Source: Roseateles sp.
GTDB taxonomy: Bacteria; Pseudomonadota; Gammaproteobacteria; Burkholderiales; Burkholderiaceae_C
Assembly (NCBI GenBank): GCA_015657635.1
Contig: JACDQM010000147.1
Coordinates: 17,426 to 81,425 of the forward strand
Reading direction: 5' to 3'
Length of the DNA: 64,000 nucleotides
Under the pieces are notes generated by a model that saw only the letters and a list, made by a program, of their open reading frames with translations, was not told where the DNA came from and did no database searches. Below, piece by piece: positions 17,768 to 27,731 of the stretch. Numbering within the stretch: the first letter of the stretch is position 1; every line of letters begins with the position of its first letter. The translations under genes and the position numbers were made by a program.

Positions 17768-18037
17768 ATGGCAGTCGCCGATCTGAACAAAGCTGAAATC
17801 GTCAAGGCTAACGCTCGCAGCGCCAACGACACCGGATCCCCGGAAGTCCAAGTGGCCCTGTTGACCGCCCGCATCAACGATCTGACGCCCCACTTCAAGA
17901 CCCACGCCAAGGACCACCATGGCCGTCGCGGTCTGCTGAAGATGGTCAATACCCGCAAGAGCCTGCTGGCTTACCTGAAGTCCAAGGACGCGGCGCGTTA
18001 CACGGCGCTGATCCAGAAGCTGGGCCTGCGTAAGTAA
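17768..18037 (+). CDS. rpsO: 30S ribosomal protein S15
   Basis: This 89-residue protein binds 16S rRNA early in 30S assembly. The start at 17768 ([17 protein letters not shown]) is preceded by CCAAGGAACG. The core [20 protein letters not shown] and [21 protein letters not shown] carries the rRNA-contacting residues. An in-frame upstream extension to 17711 is unrelated to S15 and rejected. It is followed by a terminator and then pnp, the conserved rpsO-pnp order. Confidence 0.98.
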   Translation: MAVADLNKAEIVKANARSANDTGSPEVQVALLTARINDLTPHFKTHAKDHHGRRGLLKMVNTRKSLLAYLKSKDAARYTALIQKLGLRK

Positions 18038-18051
18038 GTCACGCCGGTGCA

Positions 18052-18094
18052 CAAAGAGCCTGTCTGGATGCAAGCCAGTACAGGCTCTTTGCGT
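18052..18094 (+). terminator. Terminator-like hairpin after rpsO
   Basis: A perfect 12-bp inverted repeat CAAAGAGCCTGT (18052-18063) / ACAGGCTCTTTG (18080-18091) lies 14 bp after the rpsO stop. The A-rich 5' arm and T-rich 3' arm could serve either strand. The T stretch after the stem is short (GTTT), so part of the transcript may read through into pnp. Confidence 0.65.
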
Positions 18095-18145
18095 TTCATC
18101 GATTCGTCGTCCGATAGGGGTTGAGCTGACGTGGCGCTGCTATGT

Positions 18146-18183
18146 CATTCCAGCAAGGTTCATTGCCGAGCCTTGCTGGAATG
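18146..18183 (+). promoter_or_regulatory. Perfect hairpin in the pnp leader (possible RNase III/PNPase autoregulation element)
   Basis: CATTCCAGCAAGG (18146-18158) pairs perfectly with CCTTGCTGGAATG (18171-18183) around a 12-base loop, ending 75 bp before the pnp start. In E. coli, RNase III cuts a leader stem of pnp mRNA and PNPase then degrades its own message. A 13-bp uninterrupted stem at the same place suggests the same kind of control here. There is no T tract, so it is not a terminator. Confidence 0.55.
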
Positions 18184-18258
18184 GCAAACCGCCAAACCCA
18201 GTCCCACTCCCGGTCATGCGCCGCACCGCAAGCGGCCGTCACTAAGAGAGGAAAGAGC

Positions 18259-20409
18259 ATGAGCATGTTCAACAAAGTCACCAAGACCTTCCAATGGGGT
18301 CAGCACAGCGTGACGCTGGAGACCGGTGAAGTTGCCCGCCAGTCGAGCGGTGCTGTCATCGTCGACATCGAGGGCACCGTGGTGCTGGCCACCGTGGTGG
18401 CCAAGAGCGAGGCCAAGGCCGGTCAGGATTTCTTCCCGCTGACCGTCGACTATCTCGAGAAGACCTATGCCGCCGGCAAGATCCCCGGCAGCTTCTTCAA
18501 GCGTGAAGGCCGCCCCAGCGAGCTGGAGACGCTGACCAGCCGCCTGATCGACCGCCCGATCCGCCCGTTGTTCCCCGAGGGCTTCTACAACGAAGTGCAA
18601 GTGGTCATCCACGTGCTGTCGCTGAACCCGGAAGTTCAGGCTGACATCGCAGCGATGATCGGCACCTCGGCTGCCTTGTCCATCTCCGGCATCCCGTTCA
18701 ATGGCCCGATCGGCGCGGCGCGCGTGGGTTACATCAACGGCGAATACGTGCTGAACCCGGGCAAGACCGAGCTGCTCAACTCGAAGATGGATCTGGTCGT
18801 CGCCGGCACCGAGTCCGCCGTGCTGATGGTCGAGTCCGAAGCTGACCAGCTGAGCGAAGAGCTGATGCTGGGTGCCGTGGTGTTCGGCCACGAGCAGGGC
18901 AACATCGCGATCAACGCCATTCATGAGCTGGTGCGCGACGCAGGCAAGCCGATGTGGGACTGGAAGGCGCCGGCCAAGAACGAGCCCTTCATCGCCAAGG
19001 TTACCGAGCTGGCTGAAGGCGCACTGCGCGCGGCCTACCAGATCCGCTCCAAGCAAGCCCGCACCCAGGCCTGCCGCGAGGCCTATGCCAAGGTCAAGGA
19101 GACCTTGAAGGCAGAAGGCGTGGAGTTCGACGGCGTCGAAGTCGACGGCCTGCTGTTCGAAATCGAAGCCCGCATCGTGCGCAGCCAGATCCTGGCCGGC
19201 GAGCCGCGCATCGACGGCCGCGACACCCGCACCGTGCGCCCCATCGAGATCCGCAACAGCGTGCTGCCGCGCACCCACGGCTCGGCACTGTTCACGCGTG
19301 GTGAAACCCAGGCCCTGGTGGTCGCAACCCTGGGCACGGACCGCGATGCGCAGCGCATCGACGCGCTGGCTGGCGAGTTCGAAGACCGCTTCATGCTGCA
19401 CTACAACATGCCTCCGTTCGCCACTGGCGAAACCGGTCGCGTTGGCAGCCCCAAGCGCCGCGAAATCGGTCACGGCCGCCTGGCCAAGCGTGCCCTGGTT
19501 GCTGCGCTGCCGAGCAAGGAAGACTTCCCGTACTCGCTGCGTGTGGTCTCGGAAATCACCGAGTCCAATGGCTCCTCGTCGATGGCTTCGGTCTGCGGCG
19601 GCTGCCTGGCACTGATGGACGCCGGCGTGCCGATGAAGGCCCACGTGGCCGGCATCGCCATGGGCCTGATCAAGGACGGCAACCGCTTCGCCGTGCTGAC
19701 CGACATCCTGGGTGACGAAGATCACCTGGGTGATATGGACTTCAAGGTGGCCGGCACGACGGCTGGTGTGACCGCCCTGCAGATGGACATCAAGATCCAG
19801 GGCATCACCAAGGAAATCATGCAGGTCGCGCTGGCTCAGGCCAAGGAAGCCCGCATGCACATCCTGGGCAAGATGGTCGAGGCCATGGGCACGGCCAACA
19901 GCGAGGTGTCGCAGTTCGCGCCTCGCCTGTACACCATGAAGATCAATCCGGAAAAGATCCGTGATGTGATCGGCAAGGGCGGCGCCACCATCCGTGCGCT
20001 GACCGAAGAAACCGGCACCACCATCGATATCGGTGAAGACGGCACCATCACGATCGCTTCGACCGACGGCGAAAAGGCTGAGTACGCAAAGAAGCGCATT
20101 CAGGAGATCACCGCGGAAGTGGAGATCGGCAAGGTCTACGAAGGCCCGATCACCAAGATCCTGGACTTCGGTGCCCTGGTCAACCTGCTGCCTGGCAAGG
20201 ACGGTCTGCTGCACATCAGCCAGATCGCTCACCAGCGCGTCGAGAAGGTCACCGACTTCCTGACCGAAGGCCAGATCGTCAAGGTCAAGGTGCTGGAGAC
20301 CGACGAAAAAGGTCGCATCAAGCTGTCGATGAAGGCACTGATCGACCGCGACGCCGCTCCGGCGCCTGCTCCTGCAGCTCCGGCGGCGGAAGAGGGCGCT
20401 GCCGAGTAA
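18259..20409 (+). CDS. pnp: Polyribonucleotide nucleotidyltransferase (PNPase)
   Basis: This 716-residue phosphorolytic 3'-5' exoribonuclease is a degradosome component. The start [20 protein letters not shown] is preceded by GAGAGGAAAGAG; an upstream in-frame Met at 18142 lies within the leader hairpin and is rejected. Domain order is RNase PH 1 (about 10-145), helical domain, RNase PH 2 (about 310-540), KH ([20 protein letters not shown]) and S1 (about 620-690, [20 protein letters not shown]). The C-terminus ends in an Ala/Pro-rich tail. Length and motifs are normal. Confidence 0.98.
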   Translation: MSMFNKVTKTFQWGQHSVTLETGEVARQSSGAVIVDIEGTVVLATVVAKSEAKAGQDFFPLTVDYLEKTYAAGKIPGSFFKREGRPSELETLTSRLIDRPIRPLFPEGFYNEVQVVIHVLSLNPEVQADIAAMIGTSAALSISGIPFNGPIGAARVGYINGEYVLNPGKTELLNSKMDLVVAGTESAVLMVESEADQLSEELMLGAVVFGHEQGNIAINAIHELVRDAGKPMWDWKAPAKNEPFIAKVTELAEGALRAAYQIRSKQARTQACREAYAKVKETLKAEGVEFDGVEVDGLLFEIEARIVRSQILAGEPRIDGRDTRTVRPIEIRNSVLPRTHGSALFTRGETQALVVATLGTDRDAQRIDALAGEFEDRFMLHYNMPPFATGETGRVGSPKRREIGHGRLAKRALVAALPSKEDFPYSLRVVSEITESNGSSSMASVCGGCLALMDAGVPMKAHVAGIAMGLIKDGNRFAVLTDILGDEDHLGDMDFKVAGTTAGVTALQMDIKIQGITKEIMQVALAQAKEARMHILGKMVEAMGTANSEVSQFAPRLYTMKINPEKIRDVIGKGGATIRALTEETGTTIDIGEDGTITIASTDGEKAEYAKKRIQEITAEVEIGKVYEGPITKILDFGALVNLLPGKDGLLHISQIAHQRVEKVTDFLTEGQIVKVKVLETDEKGRIKLSMKALIDRDAAPAPAPAAPAAEEGAAE

Positions 20410-20418
20410 GGTCGAGCG

Positions 20419-21414
20419 ATGAAGGCAATTGCCATCACGCAGCCGGGTGCGCCCGATGTGCTGCAGCTGATCGAGCGCCCTGACCCCCAAGCGGGTGCCG
20501 GGGAGTGCTTGATTGCGGTTGAGGCCTACGGCATCAACCGCCCGGATGTGCTGCAACGCAAAGGGGCTTACCCGCCGCCGGCTGGCGCAAGTGATTTGCC
20601 CGGCCTGGAAGTTGCCGGCCGCATTGCAGCCGGCGACGCCATGGCTTTGGCTGAGGCCGGTCTCAAGATTGGTGATGCGGTCTGTGCCTTGGTGGCTGGC
20701 GGCGGTTATGCCGAGTTGTGCGTCGCCCCGGTGGCGCAATGCTTGCCGGTGCCGGCGGGCTGGAGCATGGTCGAGGCCGCGAGCCTGCCGGAGACCTTCT
20801 TCACCGTCTGGAGCAACGTGTTCGAGCGCGCGCAGCTGCGCGAGGGCGAGAGCATCCTGATCCACGGCGGCAGCAGCGGCATCGGCGTGACGGCGATTCA
20901 GCTGGCCAAGGCCTTTGGCGCTCGCGTGCTGGTGACGGTCGGCAGCGCTGAGAAGGCGGCAGCTTGTCTGGAGCTGGGTGCAGACGTGGCTATCAACTAC
21001 CGCGAGCAGGACTTTGTTGCCGAGACGAAGCAAGCGACCGGCGGCAAAGGCGTCGACGTGATTCTGGACATGGTTGCGGGCGACTACGTGGCCCGCAATA
21101 TCGAGTGTCTGGCTGACGATGGGCGCGTCGTGATCATCGCCGTGCAGGGTGGCACCAAGGCCGGATTTGATGCCGGCCAGGTGCTGCGCCGCCGCCTGAC
21201 GATCAGCGGCTCAACACTGCGCCCCCGGTCGCTGGCCTTCAAGGCCGGGATTGCACGTGCCTTGCGTCAGAAGGCGTGGCCACTGCTCGAGGCGCGCCGC
21301 ATCCGGCCGGTCATCTATCGGGAGCTTGCCGCTGATCGCGCCGCCGAAGCGCATGCCCTGATGGAGTCCGGCGAGCATGTCGGCAAGATCGTGCTGAGCT
21401 GGGCAAAGGATTGA
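20419..21414 (+). CDS. NAD(P)H-quinone oxidoreductase, PIG3/zeta-crystallin family
   Basis: This 331-residue zinc-independent medium-chain reductase starts [20 protein letters not shown]. It has a GroES-like N-terminal domain and a Rossmann fold with [20 protein letters not shown] (about 150), the glycine pattern of the quinone oxidoreductase branch. Zinc-binding Cys/His residues of alcohol dehydrogenases are absent. It likely reduces quinones or enones with NADPH. It sits 9 bp after pnp and overlaps the start region of tpiA, so the three may be co-transcribed. The physiological substrate is unknown. Confidence 0.88.
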   Translation: MKAIAITQPGAPDVLQLIERPDPQAGAGECLIAVEAYGINRPDVLQRKGAYPPPAGASDLPGLEVAGRIAAGDAMALAEAGLKIGDAVCALVAGGGYAELCVAPVAQCLPVPAGWSMVEAASLPETFFTVWSNVFERAQLREGESILIHGGSSGIGVTAIQLAKAFGARVLVTVGSAEKAAACLELGADVAINYREQDFVAETKQATGGKGVDVILDMVAGDYVARNIECLADDGRVVIIAVQGGTKAGFDAGQVLRRRLTISGSTLRPRSLAFKAGIARALRQKAWPLLEARRIRPVIYRELAADRAAEAHALMESGEHVGKIVLSWAKD

Positions 21415-21431
21415 CTGTGGAGACGAAAGCG

Positions 21432-22172
21432 ATGCGCAGGAAACTGGTCGTAGGGAATTGGAAGATGCACGGCAGCCGTGCAGCCAATGGCTTGTTGCTG
21501 AGCGGCCTGAAGGAGGCTGGTCCATGGAACGCTGACGTGGCAGTCTGCGTGCCGTTCCCTTACATCACCGAGACAGCGCTGGCGCTGACCGGCACCAACG
21601 TCAGCTTCGGCGCGCAGGATTGTTCGGCACATGAGCAGGGCGCATTCACCGGCGAGGTGTCGTCGGCCATGCTGGCGGATCTTGGCTGCCGCTACGTGAT
21701 CGTCGGGCATTCCGAGCGTCGGGCCTATCACGCCGAGAGCGATCAGCTGGTGGCCGACAAGGCCAAAGCCGCTTTGGCGCACGGTGTGACGCCGATTGTT
21801 TGCGTCGGCGAAACCCTGGCTGAGCGCGAGGCGGGCCAGACTGAGGCCGTCGTGAAACGTCAGCTGTCCGCCGTCATTCATACCTTGACCCATTGCATCG
21901 GCGAAATCGTCGTCGCCTACGAGCCCGTCTGGGCGATCGGGACTGGCCTGACCGCCTCCCCAGCGCAGGCGCAATCAGTTCATGCCGTACTGCGCACTCT
22001 GTTGGCCGCTGCGACGCAGAAGGCGGGCTCGATGCGGCTGCTGTATGGCGGCAGTGTCAAGCCGGACAATGCCGCGGAGTTGTTCGCCCAAGGCGACATC
22101 GACGGTGGCTTGATCGGCGGTGCCGCACTGAAAGCAGCTGATTTTTCTGCGATCTGCCGGGCCGCTGGCTGA
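21432..22172 (+). CDS. tpiA: Triosephosphate isomerase
   Basis: This 246-residue TIM-barrel enzyme interconverts dihydroxyacetone phosphate and glyceraldehyde 3-phosphate. The start [14 protein letters not shown] at 21432 is preferred because the catalytic Lys of GNWKMHG should be near residue 11; TTG 21411 and GTG 21417 are alternatives. The catalytic His is in [13 protein letters not shown] and the catalytic Glu in [17 protein letters not shown]. The phosphate-binding [12 protein letters not shown] is present. It is followed by secG in the common tpiA-secG order. Confidence 0.97.
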   Translation: MRRKLVVGNWKMHGSRAANGLLLSGLKEAGPWNADVAVCVPFPYITETALALTGTNVSFGAQDCSAHEQGAFTGEVSSAMLADLGCRYVIVGHSERRAYHAESDQLVADKAKAALAHGVTPIVCVGETLAEREAGQTEAVVKRQLSAVIHTLTHCIGEIVVAYEPVWAIGTGLTASPAQAQSVHAVLRTLLAAATQKAGSMRLLYGGSVKPDNAAELFAQGDIDGGLIGGAALKAADFSAICRAAG

Positions 22173-22224
22173 AGATGAATCCGGGGCTGCATGGCCCTGA
22201 TATGAGTTTCCTGGAGAACTAGAA

Positions 22225-22599
22225 ATGCAAGTTTTGTTGAACCTGGTGCTGGCGCTGCAGTTGTTGAGCGCCTTGGCGATGATTGGCTTGGTGTTGGTGC
22301 AGCACGGCAAGGGTGCGGACATGGGCGCATCCTTTGGCAGTGGCGCTTCGGGCAGCCTGTTCGGCGCCACGGGCAGCGCCAACTTCCTGTCACGCAGCAC
22401 GGCGGTCTGCGCCACGGTGTTCTTCGTTTGCACCCTGGCGCTGGCCTATATGTCCAACACACGTTCGACCGCACCTCAGGCCGAGAGCATTCTCGATCGT
22501 GCTGCGCCCATCAGTGCGCCCGCCTCCGGTGCGGCCGCAATCCCTGGCGCGACGGCACCTGCGGCCGTGCAGCCGGCCGCGTCTGCGGTCTCGAACTGA
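22225..22599 (+). CDS. secG: Protein translocase subunit SecG
   Basis: This 124-residue membrane protein forms the SecYEG channel with SecY and SecE. Two predicted membrane helices are visible: LVLALQLLSALAMIGLVLVQ (about 5-24) and a second around STAVCATVFFVCTLALAYM (about 58-76). Between them is the conserved cytoplasmic loop HGKGADMGASFGSGASGSLF. The C-terminal 45 residues are Ala/Pro-rich and variable. A clear CTGGAGAA ribosome binding site precedes it. Confidence 0.93.
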   Translation: MQVLLNLVLALQLLSALAMIGLVLVQHGKGADMGASFGSGASGSLFGATGSANFLSRSTAVCATVFFVCTLALAYMSNTRSTAPQAESILDRAAPISAPASGAAAIPGATAPAAVQPAASAVSN

Positions 22600-22659
22600 G
22601 CATCCCCTGATCAGCCCTCGCTGCGCGCCAAGAATGAAAGTTTTCAGAGGCAAAGTGGC

Positions 22660-22687
22660 TTGGGCTAGGGTTTTTTCGGTATAGAAT
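22660..22687 (+). promoter_or_regulatory. Promoter of tRNA-Leu
   Basis: TTGGGC (22660-22665) and TAGAAT (22682-22687) are separated by 16 bp, and the spacer contains a T6 run. The predicted start is about 45 bp before the tRNA, which fits a dedicated tRNA promoter after secG. Confidence 0.55.
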
Positions 22688-22740
22688 TCGAGGCTGTCTG
22701 AGCAGCAAACCTCACGCAATCAGACGGCAACAAACAAGAA

Positions 22741-22825
22741 GCCGACGTGGTGAAATTGGTAGACACGCTATCTTGAGGGGGTAGTGGCGAAAGCTGTGCG
22801 AGTTCGAGTCTCGCCGTCGGCACCA
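22741..22825 (+). tRNA. tRNA-Leu (anticodon GAG), CCA encoded
   Basis: The 85-nt gene has an acceptor stem GCCGACG (22741-22747) pairing with CGTCGGC (22815-22821), followed by A and an encoded CCA. The anticodon stem-loop TATCTTGAGGGGGTA places GAG in the loop, reading CUC/CUU leucine codons. The long variable arm (GTGGCGAAAGCTGT region) marks it as class II. The T arm is GCGAGTTCGAGTCTCGC. It sits in the tpiA-secG-tRNA-Leu-nuoA order common in Betaproteobacteria. Confidence 0.97.
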
Positions 22826-22899
22826 GTAATTTATCGACTGGCAGTTTTGCCGGTATCTGCAGGTGGAGATCGGCAGTATGTCAGTCGAAGCGCCCTGTC

Positions 22900-22918
22900 G
22901 TAGCGGCCATGCCGCTAC
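22900..22918 (+). terminator. Short perfect hairpin downstream of tRNA-Leu
   Basis: GTAGCGGC (22900-22907) and GCCGCTAC (22911-22918) enclose a 3-base loop, with further partial pairing outside. It is followed by GGGGCAAAA, so it lacks a T tract. It may help end or process the tRNA transcript ahead of the stronger hairpin that follows. Confidence 0.4.
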
Positions 22919-22929
22919 GGGGCAAAAGG

Positions 22930-22982
22930 CGGGCGCGGTCCGTGAGCGGAGTGATTCGCTGGCGGCGCGCCCGTTGCTTTTT
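22930..22982 (+). terminator. Terminator between tRNA-Leu and nuoA
   Basis: CGGGCGCG (22930-22937) pairs with CGCGCCCG (22966-22973) around a partly self-complementary 28-base interior, followed by TTGCTTTTT. It separates the tRNA unit from the nuo operon, whose first start codon is 51 bp further on; the nuo promoter must lie in or after this region. No strong -35/-10 pair stands out. Confidence 0.65.
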
Positions 22983-23032
22983 ATGGATTCAAGTCTGGCT
23001 TTGTGTCGGACACTGCATATAGAGCGGCGATC

Positions 23033-23392
23033 ATGAACCTCGAACAATACCTGCCTGTCATCCTATTCATTCTGGTCGGTGCAGGCGTAGGAATCGCGCC
23101 GCAGGTTCTGGGCTACCTTCTGGGCCCGAATCGTCCTGACCAAGCCAAGAACTCACCCTACGAGTGCGGCTTCGAGGCTTTCGAGGACGCGCGCATGAAA
23201 TTCGACGTGCGCTATTACCTCGTTGCCATCCTCTTCATTTTGTTTGATCTGGAAATCGCATTCCTGTTCCCTTGGGCGGTAGCCTTGCGGGAAATTGGGC
23301 CCACCGGTTTCTGGGCGATGATGATTTTCCTGGGCATTCTGGTCGTGGGCTTTGTCTACGAGTGGAAAAAAGGCGCCCTGGACTGGGAATAA
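23033..23392 (+). CDS. nuoA: NADH-quinone oxidoreductase subunit A
   Basis: This 119-residue membrane subunit of complex I has three predicted helices. The start [20 protein letters not shown] at 23033 is family-typical; the in-frame extension to 23003 has no support. The conserved loop [20 protein letters not shown] and the second helix with [12 protein letters not shown] carry the residues lining the quinone-site loop (NuoA-Cys region). It is the first gene of the fourteen-gene nuo operon. Confidence 0.96.
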   Translation: MNLEQYLPVILFILVGAGVGIAPQVLGYLLGPNRPDQAKNSPYECGFEAFEDARMKFDVRYYLVAILFILFDLEIAFLFPWAVALREIGPTGFWAMMIFLGILVVGFVYEWKKGALDWE

Positions 23393-23416
23393 CGAGCTGA
23401 CCCGAAGGCACACCCC

Positions 23417-23893
23417 ATGGGCATCGAAGGCGTTTTGAAAGAAGGCTTCGTCACCACCTCGGTCGACAAGCTGATCAACTGGTCGAAGACCGGATCCCTG
23501 TGGCCGATGACGTTCGGCCTGGCATGTTGCGCGGTGGAGATGATGCACGCCGGTGCGGCGCGCTACGACATCGACCGCTTCGGCATGCTGTTTCGCCCAA
23601 GTCCGCGCCAGTCTGACTTGATGATCGTGGCCGGCACCTTGTGCAACAAGATGGCGCCGGCACTGCGCAAGGTCTACGACCAGATGGCGGAACCGCGCTG
23701 GGTCTTGAGCATGGGCTCCTGCGCCAATGGCGGTGGCTATTACCACTACAGCTATTCGGTGGTGCGCGGCTGTGATCGCATCGTTCCAGTCGATGTCTAC
23801 GTGCCAGGCTGTCCGCCGACCGCCGAGGCTCTGCTGTACGGCATCCTGCAGCTGCAGGCCAAGATCCGACGTGAAAACACGATCGCACGTTGA
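23417..23893 (+). CDS. nuoB: NADH-quinone oxidoreductase subunit B
   Basis: This 158-residue subunit of the connecting fragment carries cluster N2, the last Fe-S centre before ubiquinone. Ligands are in [12 protein letters not shown] (the adjacent Cys pair), [13 protein letters not shown] and [15 protein letters not shown]. The quinone-site loop [17 protein letters not shown] is intact. Length fits the alpha/betaproteobacterial form. It lies 24 bp after nuoA. Confidence 0.97.
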   Translation: MGIEGVLKEGFVTTSVDKLINWSKTGSLWPMTFGLACCAVEMMHAGAARYDIDRFGMLFRPSPRQSDLMIVAGTLCNKMAPALRKVYDQMAEPRWVLSMGSCANGGGYYHYSYSVVRGCDRIVPVDVYVPGCPPTAEALLYGILQLQAKIRRENTIAR

Positions 23894-23907
23894 GAGGTCC
23901 TGCATCC

Positions 23908-24501
23908 ATGAGCAAACTTGATACCCTGCAAGCAGCACTGGAAGCGGCCCTCGGCGGCAAGATCCAGCGCCTGAAGCGAGAGTTCGGCGAGATCACGATC
24001 GAAGTCACCCCGCAGGACTATGCGCAAGTCGCACAGCTTCTGCGCGACCATGCCGACCTGCAGTTCGAGCAATTGATCGACCTGTGCGGCCTGGATTTCA
24101 GTGAGTACGGCAATGGCGGCTACGAAGGGCAGCGCTTTGCTGTCGTGGTCCATTTGCTGTCCGTCAGCAAGAACTGGCGCGTCCGCCTGAAAGTGTTTTG
24201 CGCTGACGACGATTTCCCGCAAGTCGACTCGGTCAACCCGATCTGGAATGCCGCGAACTGGTTTGAGCGCGAGGCATTTGACCTGTTCGGCATCATTTTC
24301 GTCGGCCACGAAGACCTGCGGCGCATCCTGACCGACTACGGCTTCATCGGTCATCCGATGCGCAAGGATTTCCCCACCTCCGGGCATGTGGAAATGCGTT
24401 ACGACGCCATTGCCAAGCGCGTGATCTATCAACCGGTGAGCATCGAGCCGCGTGAGATCACGCCGCGTGTGATCCGTGAAGACAACTACGGCGGTCTGTA
24501 A
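23908..24501 (+). CDS. nuoC: NADH-quinone oxidoreductase subunit C
   Basis: This 197-residue hydrophilic subunit starts [20 protein letters not shown]. The signature [20 protein letters not shown] (family pattern ERE-x-(Y/F)DL-(F/Y)G) is present, followed by [20 protein letters not shown]. It stabilises the NuoB/D module. Unlike in E. coli it is not fused to nuoD, which is the usual state in Betaproteobacteria. The C-terminus [18 protein letters not shown] is typical. Confidence 0.97.
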   Translation: MSKLDTLQAALEAALGGKIQRLKREFGEITIEVTPQDYAQVAQLLRDHADLQFEQLIDLCGLDFSEYGNGGYEGQRFAVVVHLLSVSKNWRVRLKVFCADDDFPQVDSVNPIWNAANWFEREAFDLFGIIFVGHEDLRRILTDYGFIGHPMRKDFPTSGHVEMRYDAIAKRVIYQPVSIEPREITPRVIREDNYGGL

Positions 24502-24588
24502 ATGACTGACCTCCACGCTCAACTTCGTTCGCTGCCCCCCGTCGGGGCGCAAGCCTCCCTCGGGACGGCCCAGCGGGAGTCCTGATCC
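24502..24588 (+). other. nuoC-nuoD spacer with intergenic-element-like sequence
   Basis: The 87-bp spacer is the longest inside the otherwise tight front half of the nuo operon. It holds a GC hairpin GCCCC-CCGTC-GGGGC (about 24532-24546) within text resembling the C/T-then-G-rich elements that recur between genes in Comamonadaceae genomes (from memory). No second copy was seen in this window, so calling it a repeat is inference. Confidence 0.3.
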
Positions 24589-25842
24589 ATGGCAGACATC
24601 AAGAACTACACGCTGAACTTTGGCCCGCAGCACCCGGCAGCACACGGTGTGCTGCGCCTGGTGCTTGAACTCGACGGCGAAGTCATCCAGCGCGCTGATC
24701 CTCACATCGGCCTTCTGCACCGCGCCACCGAGAAGCTGGCCGAAAGCAAGACCTACATCCAGTCGCTGCCCTATATGGACCGCCTCGACTACGTGTCGAT
24801 GATGTCCAACGAGCACGCCTACTGCCTGGCCATCGAGAAGATGCTGGGGCTCGAAGTGCCTGTGCGGGCGCAGTACATCCGCGTGATGTTCTCCGAGATC
24901 ACACGTTTGCTGAATCACCTGCTGTGGCTCGGCGCGCATGGCATCGACTGCGGTGCGATGAACATCCTGATCTACGCCTTCCGCGAGCGCGAGGATCTGT
25001 TCGACATGTATGAGGCCGTCTCGGGTGCTCGCATGCACGCGGCCTACTTCCGTCCTGGCGGCGTCTATCGCGACCTGCCGGACAGCATGCCGCAGTACAA
25101 GGTCAGCAAGATCAAGAACGCCAAGGCGATTGCCCGCCTGAACGAAAACCGCCAGGGCACGTTGCTGGATTTCATCGACGACTTCTGCAAGCGCTTCCCC
25201 GCCAACGTTGACGACTACGAAACCCTGCTGACCGACAACCGGATCTGGAAGCAGCGCACGGTGGGCATTGGTGTCGTGACCCAGGAACGGGCTCTGAACC
25301 TGGGCTTGACGGGCGCCATGCTGCGCTCGACCGGCATCCCCTGGGACCTGCGCAAGACCCAACCTTATGAGGTCTACAGCCAGATGGACTTCGACATCCC
25401 CGTCGGCACTAACGGGGACACCTACGATCGCTATGTGGTGCGGATCGAAGAAATGCGCCAGTCCAATCGCATCATCCAGCAATGCGTCGACTGGCTGCGC
25501 AAGAACCCTGGCCCCGTGATCACCGACAACCACAAGGTGGCGCCGCCTTCGCGTGTGGGCATGAAGTCCAACATGGAAGAGCTGATCCACCACTTCAAGC
25601 TCTTCACTGAAGGCTTCCGGGTGCCTGAGGGCGAGGCTTATGCCGCCGTCGAGCACCCCAAGGGCGAGTTCGGCATCTATATGGTCAGCGACGGCGCGAA
25701 CAAACCTTACCGCCTGAAGATCCGCGCCCCTGGCTTCTCCCATCTGGCGGCCCTCGACGAGATGTCGCGCGGCCACATGATTGCCGACGCGGTGGCCGTG
25801 ATCGGCACGATGGACATTGTTTTCGGCGAGATTGACCGATGA
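24589..25842 (+). CDS. nuoD: NADH-quinone oxidoreductase subunit D
   Basis: This 417-residue 49-kDa-type subunit forms the quinone pocket with NuoB. The start [20 protein letters not shown] carries the His of the quinone-binding GPQHPAAHG loop. [19 protein letters not shown] and [15 protein letters not shown] follow, with the Tyr and Asp associated with quinone reduction. It descends from NiFe hydrogenase large subunits but has lost the metal Cys ligands. The C-terminal FGEIDR ends in an ATGA overlap with nuoE. Confidence 0.98.
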   Translation: MADIKNYTLNFGPQHPAAHGVLRLVLELDGEVIQRADPHIGLLHRATEKLAESKTYIQSLPYMDRLDYVSMMSNEHAYCLAIEKMLGLEVPVRAQYIRVMFSEITRLLNHLLWLGAHGIDCGAMNILIYAFREREDLFDMYEAVSGARMHAAYFRPGGVYRDLPDSMPQYKVSKIKNAKAIARLNENRQGTLLDFIDDFCKRFPANVDDYETLLTDNRIWKQRTVGIGVVTQERALNLGLTGAMLRSTGIPWDLRKTQPYEVYSQMDFDIPVGTNGDTYDRYVVRIEEMRQSNRIIQQCVDWLRKNPGPVITDNHKVAPPSRVGMKSNMEELIHHFKLFTEGFRVPEGEAYAAVEHPKGEFGIYMVSDGANKPYRLKIRAPGFSHLAALDEMSRGHMIADAVAVIGTMDIVFGEIDR

Positions 25843-26351
25843 GCAGCGCATACCAACTCAGCGACGCCACCCGCGCTCGCTTCGACCGCGAAGTTGCCAA
25901 GTACCCGCCTGAACAGCGACAGTCGGCCGTGATGGCTTGCCTGACAATCGTTCAGCAGGAGCAGGGCCATGTGTCCCGCGAGGCAGAGGACGTGATTGCG
26001 GCCTACCTCCGCATGCCCGCGATCGCGGTGTACGAGGTCACGACCTTCTACAACATGTACAACCAGCGTCCGCTGGGCAAGTTCAAGCTGAATGTCTGTG
26101 CCAATCTGCCTTGCCAGCTGCGGGATGGACAAAGTGCCCTGGACCATCTGTGCCACAAGCTGGGCGTGGAGCAGGGCGGCACGACCGCTGACGGGCTCTT
26201 CACCGTGCAGAAGAGCGAATGCCTGGGCGCCTGCGCTGACGCGCCGGTGCTGCTGGTCAACGACCGCCAGATGTGCAGTTTCATGAGCGAGCAACGGCTG
26301 GACGAGTTGCTGGCCACGCTCAAGGCGCATGCCGCCACTGAGAAGAACTGA
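25839..26351 (+). CDS. nuoE: NADH-quinone oxidoreductase subunit E
   Basis: This 170-residue subunit carries the 2Fe-2S cluster N1a of the NADH dehydrogenase module. The four Cys ligands are in VCANLPCQL (about 86-91) and [11 protein letters not shown] (about 127-131). The N-terminal helical region (about 5-75) includes [18 protein letters not shown] and [16 protein letters not shown]. It overlaps nuoD by four bases and is followed 10 bp later by nuoF. Confidence 0.97.
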   Translation: MSSAYQLSDATRARFDREVAKYPPEQRQSAVMACLTIVQQEQGHVSREAEDVIAAYLRMPAIAVYEVTTFYNMYNQRPLGKFKLNVCANLPCQLRDGQSALDHLCHKLGVEQGGTTADGLFTVQKSECLGACADAPVLLVNDRQMCSFMSEQRLDELLATLKAHAATEKN

Positions 26352-26361
26352 GGGCAAGAGC

Positions 26362-27699
26362 ATGCTGGATCTCTCGAAGTTTCAAGCGACAGGTGCCGAA
26401 ACCTGCTTCCACGACAGGCATATCGGCGCGCAGATTTGTGCCGATCTGAACGGCAAGAACTGGGGCCTCAAGGACTACGAAGCCCGTGGCGGCTACGCCG
26501 CGCTGCGCAAGATCCTGGGCAAGGACGGCGGCGAAGGCATGACGGCTGATCAGGTCATCGCTGAGGTCAAGACCTCAGGACTGCGTGGCCGCGGCGGTGC
26601 GGGCTTTCCGACCGGCCTGAAGTGGAGTTTCATGCCGCGCCAGTTCCCCGGCCAGAAGTACCTGGTCTGCAACTCGGACGAAGGCGAGCCGGGCACCTGC
26701 AAGGACCGCGACATCCTGATGTACAACCCCCACATCGTCATCGAAGGCATGGCGATTGCCGCCTTCGCGATGGGCATCAAGGTGGGCTACAACTACATCC
26801 ACGGTGAGATCTTCGAGGTCTATGAACGCTTCGAGGCCGCGCTGGAAGAAGCACGGGCGGCCGGCCTGTTGGGCGACAACATCCTCGGTTCAACCTTCAG
26901 CTTCCAGTTGCATGCGCACCATGGTTTTGGCGCCTACATCTGCGGCGAGGAGACTGCCTTGCTGGAGTCGCTGGAAGGCAAGAAAGGCCAGCCGCGCTTC
27001 AAGCCGCCATTCCCGGCCAGCTTCGGCCTGTACGGCAAGCCCACCACCATCAACAACACCGAAACCTTTGCGGCGGTGCCCTGGATCATCCGCAACGGCG
27101 GCCAGCCCTATCTGGAAATCGGCAAGCCGAACAACGGTGGCACCAAGCTCTTTTCGGTGTCCGGCGACGTCGAGCGTCCCGGCAACTACGAAATCCCGCT
27201 GGGCACACCGTTTGCAAAGTTGCTGGAACTGGCCGGTGGCGTCCGCAACGGTCGCCAGCTGAAGGCCGTGATCCCGGGCGGCTCGTCCGCGCCGGTGCTG
27301 CCCGCCGCGGTGATGATGGAGTGCACGATGGACTATGACTCCATCGCCAAGGCCGGCTCGATGCTGGGCTCGGGTGCCGTCATCGTGATGGACGACTCTC
27401 GCGACATGGTCAAGAGCCTGCTGCGCTTGTCGTATTTCTACGCCCACGAATCCTGCGGCCAGTGCACGCCCTGTCGCGAGGGCACCGGCTGGATGCACCG
27501 GGTGATCGAACGCATCGCCAACGGCGAGGGCCGCCCCGAGGACATCGACCTGCTGAATTCGGTGGCCGACAACATCCAGGGGCGCACCATCTGCGCTCTG
27601 GGTGATGCGGCTGCGATGCCGGTGCGCGCGATGATCAAGCACTTCAAGCACGAGTTCGTGCACTACATCGAACACAAGACGGCCCTGGTGGCGGCCTAA
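26362..27699 (+). CDS. nuoF: NADH-quinone oxidoreductase subunit F
   Basis: This 445-residue subunit binds NADH, FMN and cluster N3. The FMN/NADH loop is [18 protein letters not shown], with [14 protein letters not shown] and the glycine-rich [19 protein letters not shown] further on. N3 ligands are in [16 protein letters not shown] and the later Cys of [11 protein letters not shown]. The start at 26362 ([20 protein letters not shown]) follows a GGGCAAGAG site; a start 11 codons upstream overlaps nuoE and is rejected. Confidence 0.97.
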   Translation: MLDLSKFQATGAETCFHDRHIGAQICADLNGKNWGLKDYEARGGYAALRKILGKDGGEGMTADQVIAEVKTSGLRGRGGAGFPTGLKWSFMPRQFPGQKYLVCNSDEGEPGTCKDRDILMYNPHIVIEGMAIAAFAMGIKVGYNYIHGEIFEVYERFEAALEEARAAGLLGDNILGSTFSFQLHAHHGFGAYICGEETALLESLEGKKGQPRFKPPFPASFGLYGKPTTINNTETFAAVPWIIRNGGQPYLEIGKPNNGGTKLFSVSGDVERPGNYEIPLGTPFAKLLELAGGVRNGRQLKAVIPGGSSAPVLPAAVMMECTMDYDSIAKAGSMLGSGAVIVMDDSRDMVKSLLRLSYFYAHESCGQCTPCREGTGWMHRVIERIANGEGRPEDIDLLNSVADNIQGRTICALGDAAAMPVRAMIKHFKHEFVHYIEHKTALVAA

Positions 27700-27731
27700 T
27701 CGGCAGAGCAGGACTGAAGCCAGGACAAGCT

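Noticed and set aside
18214..21033. A 939-codon open frame antisense to pnp and the quinone oxidoreductase
   Set aside because: Its sequence is His/Asp/Gln-rich with no recognisable domain and mirrors two well-supported genes on the other strand; long antisense frames are expected at this GC content.
23797..25851. A 684-codon antisense frame over nuoC and nuoD
   Set aside because: It covers two unmistakable complex I genes and has the composition of a shadow frame.
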